The position numbers were made by a program, and so were the translations under genes. Positions 8,489 to 17,475 of a DNA stretch of 64,000 nt are shown here, in pieces (position 1 is the first letter of the stretch; each line of letters begins with the position of its first letter). Source of the stretch: JBBQLG01 sp964251665 (GTDB lineage: Bacteria > Bacteroidota > Bacteroidia > Cytophagales > Spirosomataceae); NCBI GenBank assembly GCA_964251665.1, contig CAXUKO010000012.1, forward strand, positions 124,001 to 188,000. The letters run 5' to 3'. The notes under the pieces are model-generated. The model had not been told where the DNA came from. It saw only the letters and a program-made list of their open reading frames with translations, and made no database searches.

Positions 8489-11362
8489 CTACCGGAATAG
8501 TTCGTCAAAGGTGATGCTCACGTAGTACAAACCACCAATACGGGCCAGGCTGTACCCCTGCGCATAGTACTTATTCAGAATGTTAGTGCCACCCAGCTTT
8601 ACCACTGACTTCAACGTAGGCACTTTATACGACACCTGTGCGTCGAGGCTGCTCCACGACGGCAACCAGACGTCGCCCGCCGTAGTGCCCTGCTCAAACC
8701 AGGTCCGGTCGGTCCAGCGGTAGGTGACGTTAAACCCGATGTTGGTACCGCTGATACGGGTATTACTCAGGCTGACATTGTACCGGTTTTCGGGGGAGAT
8801 AAAGAAGTTACGACCCAGTTGCGCCACGTCGGGATCGCTCATTTTCCGCTTAATTACGTCCTCACCGGCTCTGTTTTTACGCACGTTGCCCTGCGCGTCG
8901 CGGAGGGTAACGGTGCCGACCTGATAGGCGTAATTCCCGCTAAGGGTGTAGCCCCGGCCCAACCCATACTCCAGACCAATACCGGCTCCCTGCGCATATA
9001 TCTCGTTGAAGTTATTGAAGTTAATTTGCAGCAACCGGTAGTTAGCCGGATTCGACAGGGCTGCCGGTCCTCCGCCCGGTGTCAACAGTTGATAGAAGGT
9101 CTGGGCAGCAATGAAATCGGTGTACTTGCTGTGGAAGTAAAACAAATCCACATACAGCTTATTGCTGACCAACGTTTTATAACCCACCTCCCACGTTTTT
9201 ATCTTTTCGGTCGTGAAGCGCGACGGGTCATAGGTACGGCTGTTGAGTTGATCGGCAGTGAGTCGGCCCGCGGTGTAATCGGCGACATCGTTACTCAGGT
9301 AAGCCGGGTTAGAAAACAGCCCCGCCGTTTGAGCGGCTACCTGCGAGCCACCCACATCGCCACTTCGTCCGGCGGCTGGCACCGTAAATAATTGCCCCGG
9401 TGAGGGGTTCCGGAACGCTGACTGCCACGATGCCCGGAAGTTGTGTACGCCAACGTTCAAAACGCCCGACGCTCTTGGCGTAAAGCCTCCGTTGAAATAC
9501 TGATTCTTGTCATAGCGCACGGCCACGGTGGGTTTAAACGTAACCGTCGGTGAAAACCTGATTTCTTTGGCAGCCTGGGCGTATGCTCCGTATTCGTCGA
9601 TGGTATATTCCGATCCATCGGACTTCAGAGTTACAGCTGTACCACCCGTATTGAGCAGGTAACGCCGGAAACTACCTCCCACGAGCAGGTCGACAAAGCG
9701 GATCTGATTGGCGAAGTTGTACATCCCTTCGATATGATTTAGGGTTGAATTATCTTTATAACGCAAGCCCCTCACGGTTGTCGAGCCGGGAATAAACTGG
9801 TTGTTGAAGGTGTTGGTATACTGATCGCGTACGCTGTTAAACTCGGCGGAGCCGGGCAGGTAACGCCCCTGATCGGCTGTAGCACGGGCCGCTCCAATAG
9901 CACCTCCGTTGGCTGCATACGCCGTGGCAAAATCAGTAGCCCATGCACTGGTAGGCTTCCAGGTGTTGTTAATGGCAGCGGCTGCCTGACCAATGCTCCA
10001 GCCCTCAGCGCGCTGATGCGTTGTATACGCCCGCAGGAAGAAGTTATCACCGCGAATCTCTGCTTTGAACTGGTGCCGCTGGTAATCAGGAATATACTCG
10101 CGGAAACCAGCCGTACGGATCAGGTTGCCATTTCCGTAGTACCATCCAATCGATGCTTCAATCTTCGGCGTGATCTTATAATGCGCTGAGATGTTCGCCC
10201 GGTTGTTAAATACCTTACCGTTGTTCCCCAGAACATCCAACTCGGTGTAGCCCGTACGCGTCACGGCTTTACCAGCCAGTGCCGGGTTGGCGAAATTAGC
10301 CGGGTACGTGAATGAGCTGTTATTACCGCCAATTTCGTCGCCATAGATATTCACCCCGTCATACTGTAGGTTCGTATTCGGGTCATTATTCGGCACGTAC
10401 CCAATGCCCGTTGCAACGCCACCCCGGCTCGGATCGGTAGCCCAGAACGGCGACCGGGCACTGGTCGAACGGTCGCTATAATCGTCGGCAATGAAATCGG
10501 TACCTGCCAGTCGCTGAAAGCTTCCCTTGATGGCAAATTTGCCGAACGATTTAGCGTAGCGAATGGCCAGATCAGTATAGGGTTTAGCGCCGAAATTAGC
10601 CTTCCCGACGTTGTTCACGCCCACTTTCACCTGAGCGCTCAGTCCCTGAAACTCGAATGGATTCTTGCTCCGGGTCAGCATCAGGCCCTGCAAGGCATCG
10701 GGGCCGTACAAGGCCGACGAAGCCCCCGGAATCAGTTCGATGCTCTCCACGTCCAGATCAGAAATACCGGCTACATTACCAAAACCAAAGCCCAGCCCCG
10801 GCGACCGGTTGTCCATCCCGTCGGTTAGTTGCAGGAAGCGGTTGTTGTTGTTGGCTCCGAACCCGCGCAGGTTCACCGACTTAAACGTCAGGCTTTGCGT
10901 AAGCAGATCAACCCCTTTCACATTTTGCAGCGCATCGAAGGGCGAGGCTGCCGGGGAGTTCTGAAACTGCCGCACACCCAGCTTTTCGACTGTCACGGCG
11001 GCTTTCGTGATACTTTCGGCTACCCGACTGGCGGATACAACTACCTCGTCGGTCAGGATGGATTCTTCGGTTAATTGGATGGCAAGGCTGGTCATGTTCC
11101 CCGTTACGGCGATTTCCTTCCGACCGTAACCAACGAACGAAAAGGCCAGTGTAAACGGAGGAGCTACATCCGTCGTGAGCGTGAATTTTCCCTCGCGATC
11201 CGTAATTGTACCAATGGGCCGCCCCTTCACCAAAATGCTGACGCCGGGCAGGGGGCTATTGTTGGCTGCGTCGGTTACGGTGCCGCTGTAAATGGTTTGT
11301 TGTGCCCAAACTGATAGTGTCGTGAGCAGTATAAGGAACAAAGAGAGGGTACTATTCCGCAT
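8489..11362 (-). CDS. TonB-dependent outer-membrane receptor (first of two paralogues)
   Basis: 957 aa from the ATG at 11362, which directly precedes a signal peptide (LSLFLILLTTLSVWA); an upstream ATG at 11401 would bury it. Domains in order: a carboxypeptidase-regulatory-like repeat (about residues 22-105), a plug domain (about 115-235, with GVDLLTQSLTFKSVNLRGFG and ELIPGASSALYGPDALQG), then a long beta-barrel ending in an aromatic strand. It imports a large or scarce ligand using TonB energy. There is no SusD partner, so it is not a classic glycan-uptake pair. It is clearly paralogous to the receptor at 12391-15246, and the two flank a broken carbonic anhydrase gene. The ligand is unknown. 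Confidence 0.92.
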   Translation of the reverse strand: MRNSTLSLFLILLTTLSVWAQQTIYSGTVTDAANNSPLPGVSILVKGRPIGTITDREGKFTLTTDVAPPFTLAFSFVGYGRKEIAVTGNMTSLAIQLTEESILTDEVVVSASRVAESITKAAVTVEKLGVRQFQNSPAASPFDALQNVKGVDLLTQSLTFKSVNLRGFGANNNNRFLQLTDGMDNRSPGLGFGFGNVAGISDLDVESIELIPGASSALYGPDALQGLMLTRSKNPFEFQGLSAQVKVGVNNVGKANFGAKPYTDLAIRYAKSFGKFAIKGSFQRLAGTDFIADDYSDRSTSARSPFWATDPSRGGVATGIGYVPNNDPNTNLQYDGVNIYGDEIGGNNSSFTYPANFANPALAGKAVTRTGYTELDVLGNNGKVFNNRANISAHYKITPKIEASIGWYYGNGNLIRTAGFREYIPDYQRHQFKAEIRGDNFFLRAYTTHQRAEGWSIGQAAAAINNTWKPTSAWATDFATAYAANGGAIGAARATADQGRYLPGSAEFNSVRDQYTNTFNNQFIPGSTTVRGLRYKDNSTLNHIEGMYNFANQIRFVDLLVGGSFRRYLLNTGGTAVTLKSDGSEYTIDEYGAYAQAAKEIRFSPTVTFKPTVAVRYDKNQYFNGGFTPRASGVLNVGVHNFRASWQSAFRNPSPGQLFTVPAAGRSGDVGGSQVAAQTAGLFSNPAYLSNDVADYTAGRLTADQLNSRTYDPSRFTTEKIKTWEVGYKTLVSNKLYVDLFYFHSKYTDFIAAQTFYQLLTPGGGPAALSNPANYRLLQINFNNFNEIYAQGAGIGLEYGLGRGYTLSGNYAYQVGTVTLRDAQGNVRKNRAGEDVIKRKMSDPDVAQLGRNFFISPENRYNVSLSNTRISGTNIGFNVTYRWTDRTWFEQGTTAGDVWLPSWSSLDAQVSYKVPTLKSVVKLGGTNILNKYYAQGYSLARIGGLYYVSITFDELFR

Positions 11363-11518
11363 TGCTGAATGATTTGTGGGCTGTTGTACTAAAAAATCCA
11401 TGAATGATACAAAAATGGGTAAAAAATTAATAGCCCACGACGACGGTCACGGGCTATTAATTCGGTTAATCTATTGACAAACATTTACTAACAAAGCCAT
11501 TGACGGCCTACACCTTAT

Positions 11519-12159
11519 TTAATTGGAACTGACCAGTTCAGCTACCTTTCCAGCTTCGGTAGCTGCGGGTACCTCCACTAATTTGCCCGTTTCTACTTCG
11601 TAGATGTAGCCGAACACCGGAATATCCTTTGGCACCAGCGGGTGATTTTTAATTGTCTGTACATCTTCCGTCACGCTGTCGGCCAGGTTGCTGATGGTCA
11701 GGAAGGAGATGTTTTTAGCTGCGTCGGAACCGCCTTCTTCGGTAACGTTGCGCCAGCCGTTCTCATCCACAGTAGCCGTTTTCAGGCTTTTGGCCAGCAG
11801 CCCGCGTATGATTTCGTCGGTGAACAACTCCATACCGCAGTTGGTGTGATGAACCGAAGCGTCGGACCGTCACAAACCATACATGTGTGCCCAGCAGTCT
11901 ATGCGAAATCACCAGCGACCGGATGGCACGGTCCGACGTTTCGGGCGTCGCTCGCCCTGCCGCCCGCGTTGCGAATTACGTGGGCGTCACCTTCGGCTAA
12001 ACCAGCGTACTTAGCCGGATCGAGTCGGGCATCCATGCAGGTTAGGATAGCAAAATGCTGGGCCGGTGGCAAGGCCAGACTTCCTTTATCGCCGAACGAG
12101 GCAACATACGCCTGATTGGCGGCTTCTACTTCCTGAACAATCTGATTATCAACGGCCAT
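11519..12159 (-). pseudogene. Beta-carbonic anhydrase, broken by two 16-nt insertions
   Basis: Two frames make up one beta-carbonic anhydrase. The N-terminal piece (12159-11899) has the zinc/active-site CMDAR motif and reads to HVIRNAGGRASD. The C-terminal piece (11833-11519) begins at the CGMELFTDE region. Between them, removing bases 11931-11946 and 11854-11869 (16 nt each) restores a textbook sequence: GRASD, then AIRSLVISHRLLGTH, then WFV, then IHHTNCGM, which contains the remaining zinc ligands. The total shift is 32 nt, matching the observed frame change. As written, the gene cannot make an intact enzyme that interconverts CO2 and bicarbonate. An assembly error is the alternative, but two related insertions argue for biology. 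Confidence 0.8.
11854..11944. repeat. Inverted pair of a 17-bp word inside the carbonic anhydrase gene
   Basis: The word ACGGTCCGACGTTTCGG (plus strand, 11928-11944) recurs on the minus strand at 11870-11854 with one mismatch (T to C). Each copy overlaps one 16-nt insertion in the gene. The 57 nt between them are ordinary carbonic anhydrase codons in the correct orientation. The word itself folds as a short CCGA/TCGG hairpin, like a tiny REP unit. Confidence 0.7.
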
Positions 12160-12164
12160 TTTCC

Positions 12165-12362
12165 TTAAAGTTTAGTTTGCGTTAGTGAAATGGAGCGAAT
12201 ACTGCTGTGAAAACGTGTGGACTGGCTCGCCGTTGGCCGGTCTGCCATTACCGAGTGAATACCCGCCGAAACCAACAAAGCCGATAACCAAACGCCAAAA
12301 AACCATCTGGCATACGGATTGATCGTTGCCGACGCATGGGTAGTGTTCATTAGCTCTTCCAT
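12165..12362 (-). CDS. Small single-helix membrane protein
   Basis: 65 aa (61 aa from the second ATG at 12350). One hydrophobic segment, WFFGVWLSALLVSAGIHSVMA, spans about residues 20-40, followed by a short polar tail rich in Ser, Thr and Arg. It lies 28 nt after the TonB receptor stop and 5 nt before the broken carbonic anhydrase, on the same strand, so it is probably co-transcribed with both. No family is recognised. Confidence 0.55.
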   Translation of the reverse strand: MEELMNTTHASATINPYARWFFGVWLSALLVSAGIHSVMADRPTASQSTRFHSSIRSISLTQTKL

Positions 12363-12390
12363 GTTGTTTTGTTGTTAAGTTTAGTAGAAG

Positions 12391-15246
12391 TTAAAATCGC
12401 GTTACATCGTACGTAATGGCCAGGTAATACAGTCCGCCGATGGTTGGACCGGCAGCATACTGCACATACCGATTGTTGAGAATATTAGCCGCCCCCAGTT
12501 TAAACGTAAGCAGGGGTTTTGGGGCACGATAGGTCACCTGGGCATCGACGGTCTGGTAGGCAGGCACAACACCGTTGGCCAGCGGACTTTGCCAGAGGAA
12601 ACTATCCTGCCAGCGCCATACCACGTTAAAGCCGGTATTTTTCAGAATTTCGCGGTTGCCAAAGCTCACGTTGGTGACGTACTTGGGTGTGTTGAAGCCC
12701 GTCACGAACACGTCCGGGTCAGCGTTGGAGGCAATGTTATTATAATTGAAATTACCCGACAGCACGTACTTCTGGTAGAAATTGTAGGTCAGTCCAAGCG
12801 ACGTACCGTAGCTGTTATACGTGTTTTTGGCGTTGGTGTATACCCGGTAACGCACCTGTTTCGCACGGGTCAGCTGATCGAGCACGGCAGCATCGGTACC
12901 CACCACGCCACTCGTCGGCACGGACACATCTACCTGACCCAGAAAGTTCTGATAGCTATTGTAGTAGGCATCGGCATCGATGGCAAGTTTGTTATCGAGC
13001 AGTACACTCTTGTAGCCTACCTCAAACGAGTTGATATGCTCCGGCTGTTCAGCTTTCAGGTTAGCAACCACCAGTACATCCCGGTTTTTCAGGGCTGCTG
13101 CGTTACGCGTTAACCCCGCCGATACATCGGCGTTCACGGCCGACGTGAAGTTATTCAGCGACGCCAGCGTATACGAATTGTCTAAGTAGCCCAGTCCTTC
13201 GTTGATCCTGGCCAGGCCACCCACACGCCGAACCCCCGCGTTATTAACGTACGACAGCGCTTCGAACAGCGACGGAAACCGGAAGCCATTCTGGTACGTG
13301 AACCGGATGTTGTGTTTCTCAGCCGCCGTGTACACAAAAGCCAGCCGTGGATTCACTTTGGGCGAAAACTCGGGATTGTTATCCACCCGGAGCGAGGCCG
13401 ACACTTTCAGTTTATCAGCCAACAGCAATTTGGTGGCCGAGACAAAGGCCCCGTATTTGGTGTAAATCTGATTTTGCCCACCCGGCGTTGTGCGTTCGGA
13501 AATGGGTTTCGAGAAATCAACGAAGTTGTTGCCATCCGGGATGACTTCATAACGCCGGTAATCGCCCCCAACCAGCACTTCGGCAAACTTCACGAGTTTG
13601 TTCAGGTTCCACTGCACATCGGCGTGGTAGGTGTTGCTGCGCTGTTGCAGGGCCGCGCCCCCCGTTACCGGCGCGCCGGGTGTGTTCACGGCAATGTCCC
13701 AGTTATTGATGCCGATGATCGTATTTTTAAGCGAATTGAAAGCGGCCGTTCCCGGTTGCGGGCGACCCTGATCGGCCACCGCCCGGGCCGCGTTCATGGC
13801 CGTTGCCAGATCGACCCCGTTGTTCACTTCGGTTTGCAGCTCCTTCTGGAACTTACCCGCCCAGACGGTATTTGAGCCATTCGAGAGGTCGAGGTTATAC
13901 GCCAGCGGGTTCAGGTTATAGGACTGACCCGTGTTCTCAACCAGCATGTAGGCACGCGCGACGAAGTTGGCTCCACGCAGTTCAACTTTGTGGTTTTGCA
14001 CCGTCACGCCTTTCAACTGAATTTTGTTACCCCGCTGAAAAATCCCATCCATCAGCCCGTACCGATACCCGTACGACAATTCGACGCGGTCGCTGAGTTT
14101 GTAGTGCAGACTACCGTCAAATTTCAGGTTGCGTACCGTTGGGTTCACGAGGTCTTTCTCGTAATAGCCTGTCCGGCCAACGTTGAACGACTCCGTTTTG
14201 CCTTTATACTGGATAGCAATGGTCGAGCGGGCGCTGTTATCATCACCGTAACGGTTCCATAAATCGGCAGCGGGGTTGCTGGCACCCGATAATTCAGGGA
14301 AACGTGGGTTGGCCGAAGTAAGGTTTTGCGGATTCTGGTCGGTTTGCGTATTAGCCAGCCAGTCGGTACCCTGCAAGTAGCTGAAATTCAGTTTAAAGGC
14401 GAATTTGTTATTGAACGCCTTCGCAATTCGAATAGCGGATTCCGTCAGGATAGACGGTTTCCGGTCGATACCATCGATATGGTTAACGCCCGTTTTCTGG
14501 TACAGACTCACGCCCTGATACTGAAACGGATTCTTCGTTTGCAGATTAGCTAAGCCGTTGATGGCGTTCAGGCCGTACAGGGCAGAGGCAGCACCCGGTG
14601 TAATTTCAATACTCTCAATGTCCAGTTCGGTTGGTCCGATAGCGTTACCCAGCGGAACACCAAGGGTTGCCGCCTGCATATCGACCCCATCCACCAACTG
14701 CATGAACCGGAAGTTATTCGGAATGTTGAACCCCCGCGTGTTGGGCACTTTAAACGTCAGACTGGAGGTAGTCATCTGCACCCCTTTCACATTTTCGAGG
14801 GCGTCATAAAAACTTGGAGCCGGGCTTTCTTTCAATACCCGCAGGTTCAGTTTCTCGATGGCTACCGGTGACTTCAGAATATCCTCTTCAATACGCGATG
14901 CTGTTACAACAACCTCTTTGCCCAAAATCGCCTGCGTTTCAAGAGCGACGTTGATGCGATCCGTCGGACGATCAATGGTTACCTCTTTTTGGGCATAACC
15001 CAGCACTTGAAACACCAGCGTAAAGGGAAATCGTACTTTTGTTTTAAGTGTGAATACGCCCTGCTCATTGGTGATTGTACCGGCAACCGTATTTTTGATC
15101 AGCACACCGGCACCGGGGATGGGTTGATGTGTTTCATTATCGTCAACGCGTCCTGAAAGTAAAATAAGATCGTCCTGCGCCAGACTACGCAGCGAAATGA
15201 GCAGAAACAAACCCAACAGGGGAATGGTGAGTAAACTAATTTTCAT
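12391..15246 (-). CDS. TonB-dependent outer-membrane receptor (second paralogue)
   Basis: 951 aa. The signal peptide is LLTIPLLGLFLLISLRSLAQ. Then come a carboxypeptidase-regulatory-like domain (about 25-108), a plug domain (about 118-240; GVQMTTSSLTFKVPNTRGFN and EITPGAASALYGLNAING), and a barrel ending in an aromatic strand (YYLAITYDVTRF). The plug and C-terminus closely parallel the receptor at 8489-11362, so the pair arose by duplication. No SusD-like lipoprotein is present. The ligand is unknown; the linked carbonic anhydrase gene does not settle it. Confidence 0.92.
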   Translation of the reverse strand: MKISLLTIPLLGLFLLISLRSLAQDDLILLSGRVDDNETHQPIPGAGVLIKNTVAGTITNEQGVFTLKTKVRFPFTLVFQVLGYAQKEVTIDRPTDRINVALETQAILGKEVVVTASRIEEDILKSPVAIEKLNLRVLKESPAPSFYDALENVKGVQMTTSSLTFKVPNTRGFNIPNNFRFMQLVDGVDMQAATLGVPLGNAIGPTELDIESIEITPGAASALYGLNAINGLANLQTKNPFQYQGVSLYQKTGVNHIDGIDRKPSILTESAIRIAKAFNNKFAFKLNFSYLQGTDWLANTQTDQNPQNLTSANPRFPELSGASNPAADLWNRYGDDNSARSTIAIQYKGKTESFNVGRTGYYEKDLVNPTVRNLKFDGSLHYKLSDRVELSYGYRYGLMDGIFQRGNKIQLKGVTVQNHKVELRGANFVARAYMLVENTGQSYNLNPLAYNLDLSNGSNTVWAGKFQKELQTEVNNGVDLATAMNAARAVADQGRPQPGTAAFNSLKNTIIGINNWDIAVNTPGAPVTGGAALQQRSNTYHADVQWNLNKLVKFAEVLVGGDYRRYEVIPDGNNFVDFSKPISERTTPGGQNQIYTKYGAFVSATKLLLADKLKVSASLRVDNNPEFSPKVNPRLAFVYTAAEKHNIRFTYQNGFRFPSLFEALSYVNNAGVRRVGGLARINEGLGYLDNSYTLASLNNFTSAVNADVSAGLTRNAAALKNRDVLVVANLKAEQPEHINSFEVGYKSVLLDNKLAIDADAYYNSYQNFLGQVDVSVPTSGVVGTDAAVLDQLTRAKQVRYRVYTNAKNTYNSYGTSLGLTYNFYQKYVLSGNFNYNNIASNADPDVFVTGFNTPKYVTNVSFGNREILKNTGFNVVWRWQDSFLWQSPLANGVVPAYQTVDAQVTYRAPKPLLTFKLGAANILNNRYVQYAAGPTIGGLYYLAITYDVTRF

Positions 15247-15462
15247 TGGAACAATTGGTAAAATAACGTTTGTGGATTACTCCCTATTCCAGATAGACTA
15301 TTAGTACTTATAATCTATTGGATTAATAGGATATGCAAATAAACGGCAGCATTTTTGACTTCACCAAATACCAGCCAAAAAAAGTCACTCATTAGCCTAA
15401 CTTATTCAATAAATCGCACATCCTCTCCCAAAAACACAACCCCATTCAACCTATATAGTATT

Positions 15463-16227
15463 ATGATAATTAAGCGATTAGCTTTAATTCTGGTCTGTAC
15501 GCTTATTTTTTTTGTTCAACTCAGTTACGGGCAATTACCCGCAAAACCAGCCAAAAAAGTAAATTCCTCCGTCCAGGTCTGGACCGCCTTTTACCACCAG
15601 AGCCGCTTGAGTACCAAATGGGGAATCTGGTTCGACGGGCAGTTCCGGCGCACCGATTTTCTGAACCGCTGGGCCACAATTATTCTGCGGCCGGGTGTGG
15701 TCTATCACCTCTCCGACGATGCCCGGCTGGTGGGTGGTTATGCGTACGCCCGCTTCTATCCCGGCGAGTCGGGGGGCGATGTACAGCCTGAGCATCGGTT
15801 CTGGCAGCAGATAAACTGGGAAGGAAAACTGGGGAAGGTTGCAACGAATCAGTGGGTCCGCGTAGAGGAGCGATTTCGCCGGAAACTGGTTCAGAATGAG
15901 CTGACCGACGGCTATATGTACAACTGGCGATTCCGGTGCATGGTGTCCGGGCAAATTCCCCTGAAAGGCGATAAAGTGAAGCCGGGCGCGCCGGGGCTCC
16001 TGCTTCAGGACGAAATCTGGCTCAATGCCGGTCGGCAGATCACGTATAATTACTTCGACCAGAATCGCCTGTTTCTGGGCCTTGTCGTTCCCTTCTCCGA
16101 GCAGCTACGGATGCAGATAGGTTACCAGCATGTATTTCAGCAGCAGGCATCCGGCTACGAATTTGAGGATAAACATACCCTCCGGCTCTTCGTTTACCAT
16201 ACGCTCGATTTCCGAAAACAGCCATAA
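15463..16227 (+). CDS. DUF2490 outer-membrane barrel protein
   Basis: 254 aa from the ATG at 15463, which begins a signal peptide (IIKRLALILVCTLIFFVQLSYG); earlier in-frame codons give no sensible N-terminus. The rest alternates polar and aromatic residues as in a beta-barrel: QVWTAFYHQSRLSTKWGIWFDGQFR, RPGVVYHL and EHRFWQQINW. This fits DUF2490, predicted small outer-membrane barrels of unknown role. It is divergent from the TonB receptor upstream and 32 nt before the next plus-strand gene. Confidence 0.8.
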   Translation: MIIKRLALILVCTLIFFVQLSYGQLPAKPAKKVNSSVQVWTAFYHQSRLSTKWGIWFDGQFRRTDFLNRWATIILRPGVVYHLSDDARLVGGYAYARFYPGESGGDVQPEHRFWQQINWEGKLGKVATNQWVRVEERFRRKLVQNELTDGYMYNWRFRCMVSGQIPLKGDKVKPGAPGLLLQDEIWLNAGRQITYNYFDQNRLFLGLVVPFSEQLRMQIGYQHVFQQQASGYEFEDKHTLRLFVYHTLDFRKQP

Positions 16228-16259
16228 CTTTGAGTTAACTCAATCGAAACGTTTTCTCT

Positions 16260-16763
16260 ATGAAACACTACCTGTTTACCACACTGCTGCTCCTGTTGTC
16301 ATTCGGGCCGCTCCTTGCTCAGCAGAGCGACCATATCGAGATCAGTGGCTTAGTTGATAAACCCGGAACGCTCAGCCTCGCCGATCTGCAAAAACTGCCC
16401 GTGCACACCGGTGGCCCATTAAAGATTATTGGCTCTACCGGTTCCGTGCGCAAGGAATTCAGTTCGTTTAAGGGCGTTTTGCTCCGCGACCTGCTCGATG
16501 CCGCTCACATTCAGATGACCAGTCCGAAAGATAAAGGCAAATACTACATTGTAGCCCGCGCCACCGACGGCTATACGGTTGTTTTCGCCCACAACGAGCT
16601 GTTCAATAACCCAACCGGTCAGCAGGTTTTTGTGCTGTTCAGCGAAAACGAAAGCCCCATCGTTGCGGATGGGGCCTTTGTGTTAGTCGTCACGAATGAC
16701 ACCGTTACCGGAGCCAGACATGTGAAATGGCTAAACCGGATCGAGGTGCGAAAAGTAGACTGA
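16260..16763 (+). CDS. Exported molybdopterin-binding-domain-like protein
   Basis: 167 aa with signal peptide (YLFTTLLLLLSFGPLLAQ). The mature part matches the fold of the oxidoreductase molybdopterin-binding domain: ISGLVDKPGTLSLADLQKLP, FKGVLLRDLLDAA, and DGYTVVFAHNELF with a final RHVKWLNRIEVR. The mature domain has no cysteine, whereas sulfite-oxidase-type enzymes bind Mo through one. It is therefore likely a non-catalytic or divergent member. It may form a two-gene unit with the DUF2490 gene. Its stop abuts the converging PEBP gene. Confidence 0.75.
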   Translation: MKHYLFTTLLLLLSFGPLLAQQSDHIEISGLVDKPGTLSLADLQKLPVHTGGPLKIIGSTGSVRKEFSSFKGVLLRDLLDAAHIQMTSPKDKGKYYIVARATDGYTVVFAHNELFNNPTGQQVFVLFSENESPIVADGAFVLVVTNDTVTGARHVKWLNRIEVRKVD

Positions 16764-17363
16764 TTAGTCGGCTGCGTAGTACGTTTTCAGTTCGCCATAC
16801 GCCAGAATATGGCCTTTCATGGCATCGAGCAGCTGCGCCTTATCCAGCGGTGCCGGTGCTGTAAGCCGTTTGTCAAGGGCATAAATCTTAAAGACGTAAG
16901 CGTGTTTTCCAACCGGTGGGCAGGGGCCAATGTATTTCTGGTCGCCCATTGAATTCCTGCCGAACTGGGCAGTATGCCGAACGGCCTGTTCAATCAGCAT
17001 CCCTTCGGGCAGGCTGTGAAACTCCGCCGGAATATTATAAACGACCCAGTGCGTCAGGTTAAACAGGGGAAACGTGGGTGATGGTACATCAGGATCAATC
17101 ATAATCATAGCATACGACTGAACATTAGGCGGGTTGTTACTCCAGTACAAGTCTGGGGTACGCTCCCCTCCTTTGCAGGTGCATTCCTGAGCCAGTAAAC
17201 TGTCGGTCATTAGCTTGCCCGTTTCCAGCAGCATCGTTTTGGCAAGGCTCCTGTGATAATCGGCTTCGTCCCGGCGCTCACTACCGGCCCGCAGGTTCAT
17301 AAAAACAGCCACCACCACAACAATCAGTAACAGGCCAAGAAGGATTCGGGAAAATATACGCAT
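16764..17363 (-). CDS. YbhB/YbcL-type PEBP (Raf kinase inhibitor-like) protein
   Basis: 199 aa. An N-terminal hydrophobic segment (ILLGLLLIVVVVAVFM) anchors or exports it. PEBP motifs are YAMIMIDPDVPSP, LTHWVVYNIPAE, YIGPCPPVGKHAYVFKIYALD and a C-terminal MKGHILAYGEL. Bacterial PEBPs bind small anionic ligands; physiological roles are poorly known. The ATG lies directly after the T-run of a terminator-like hairpin (17365-17397), so either read-through or an unusual 5' end is needed for expression. Confidence 0.88.
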   Translation of the reverse strand: MRIFSRILLGLLLIVVVVAVFMNLRAGSERRDEADYHRSLAKTMLLETGKLMTDSLLAQECTCKGGERTPDLYWSNNPPNVQSYAMIMIDPDVPSPTFPLFNLTHWVVYNIPAEFHSLPEGMLIEQAVRHTAQFGRNSMGDQKYIGPCPPVGKHAYVFKIYALDKRLTAPAPLDKAQLLDAMKGHILAYGELKTYYAAD

Positions 17364-17364
17364 G

Positions 17365-17397
17365 AAAAAACCGGTTAGTCCAACAGGGCTAACCGGT
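17365..17397 (-). terminator. Rho-independent terminator abutting the PEBP start codon
   Basis: Arms 17370-17378 and 17389-17397 pair perfectly (ACCGGTTAG/CTAACCGGT) around a 10-nt loop. Read on the minus strand, the stem is followed by six T, then one C, then the ATG of the PEBP gene. It fits the end of the transcript from the gene at 17476-18162. Confidence 0.75.
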
Positions 17398-17475
17398 CAT
17401 TTATTGAAAAAGTTTGGTCTGGCAGTGTGTATCCGTTTTAAGAAAGTGACACCGCGATCACCTGCGCGGCCCGGC

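Noticed and set aside
8489..15246. A polysaccharide utilisation locus
   Set aside because: Two TonB receptors are present, but no SusD-like lipoprotein and no linked extracellular glycosidase, so the PUL criteria are not met.
17365..17397. A riboswitch for the PEBP gene
   Set aside because: There is a single simple hairpin with a T-run and no ligand-binding domain upstream; a terminator of the neighbour explains it.
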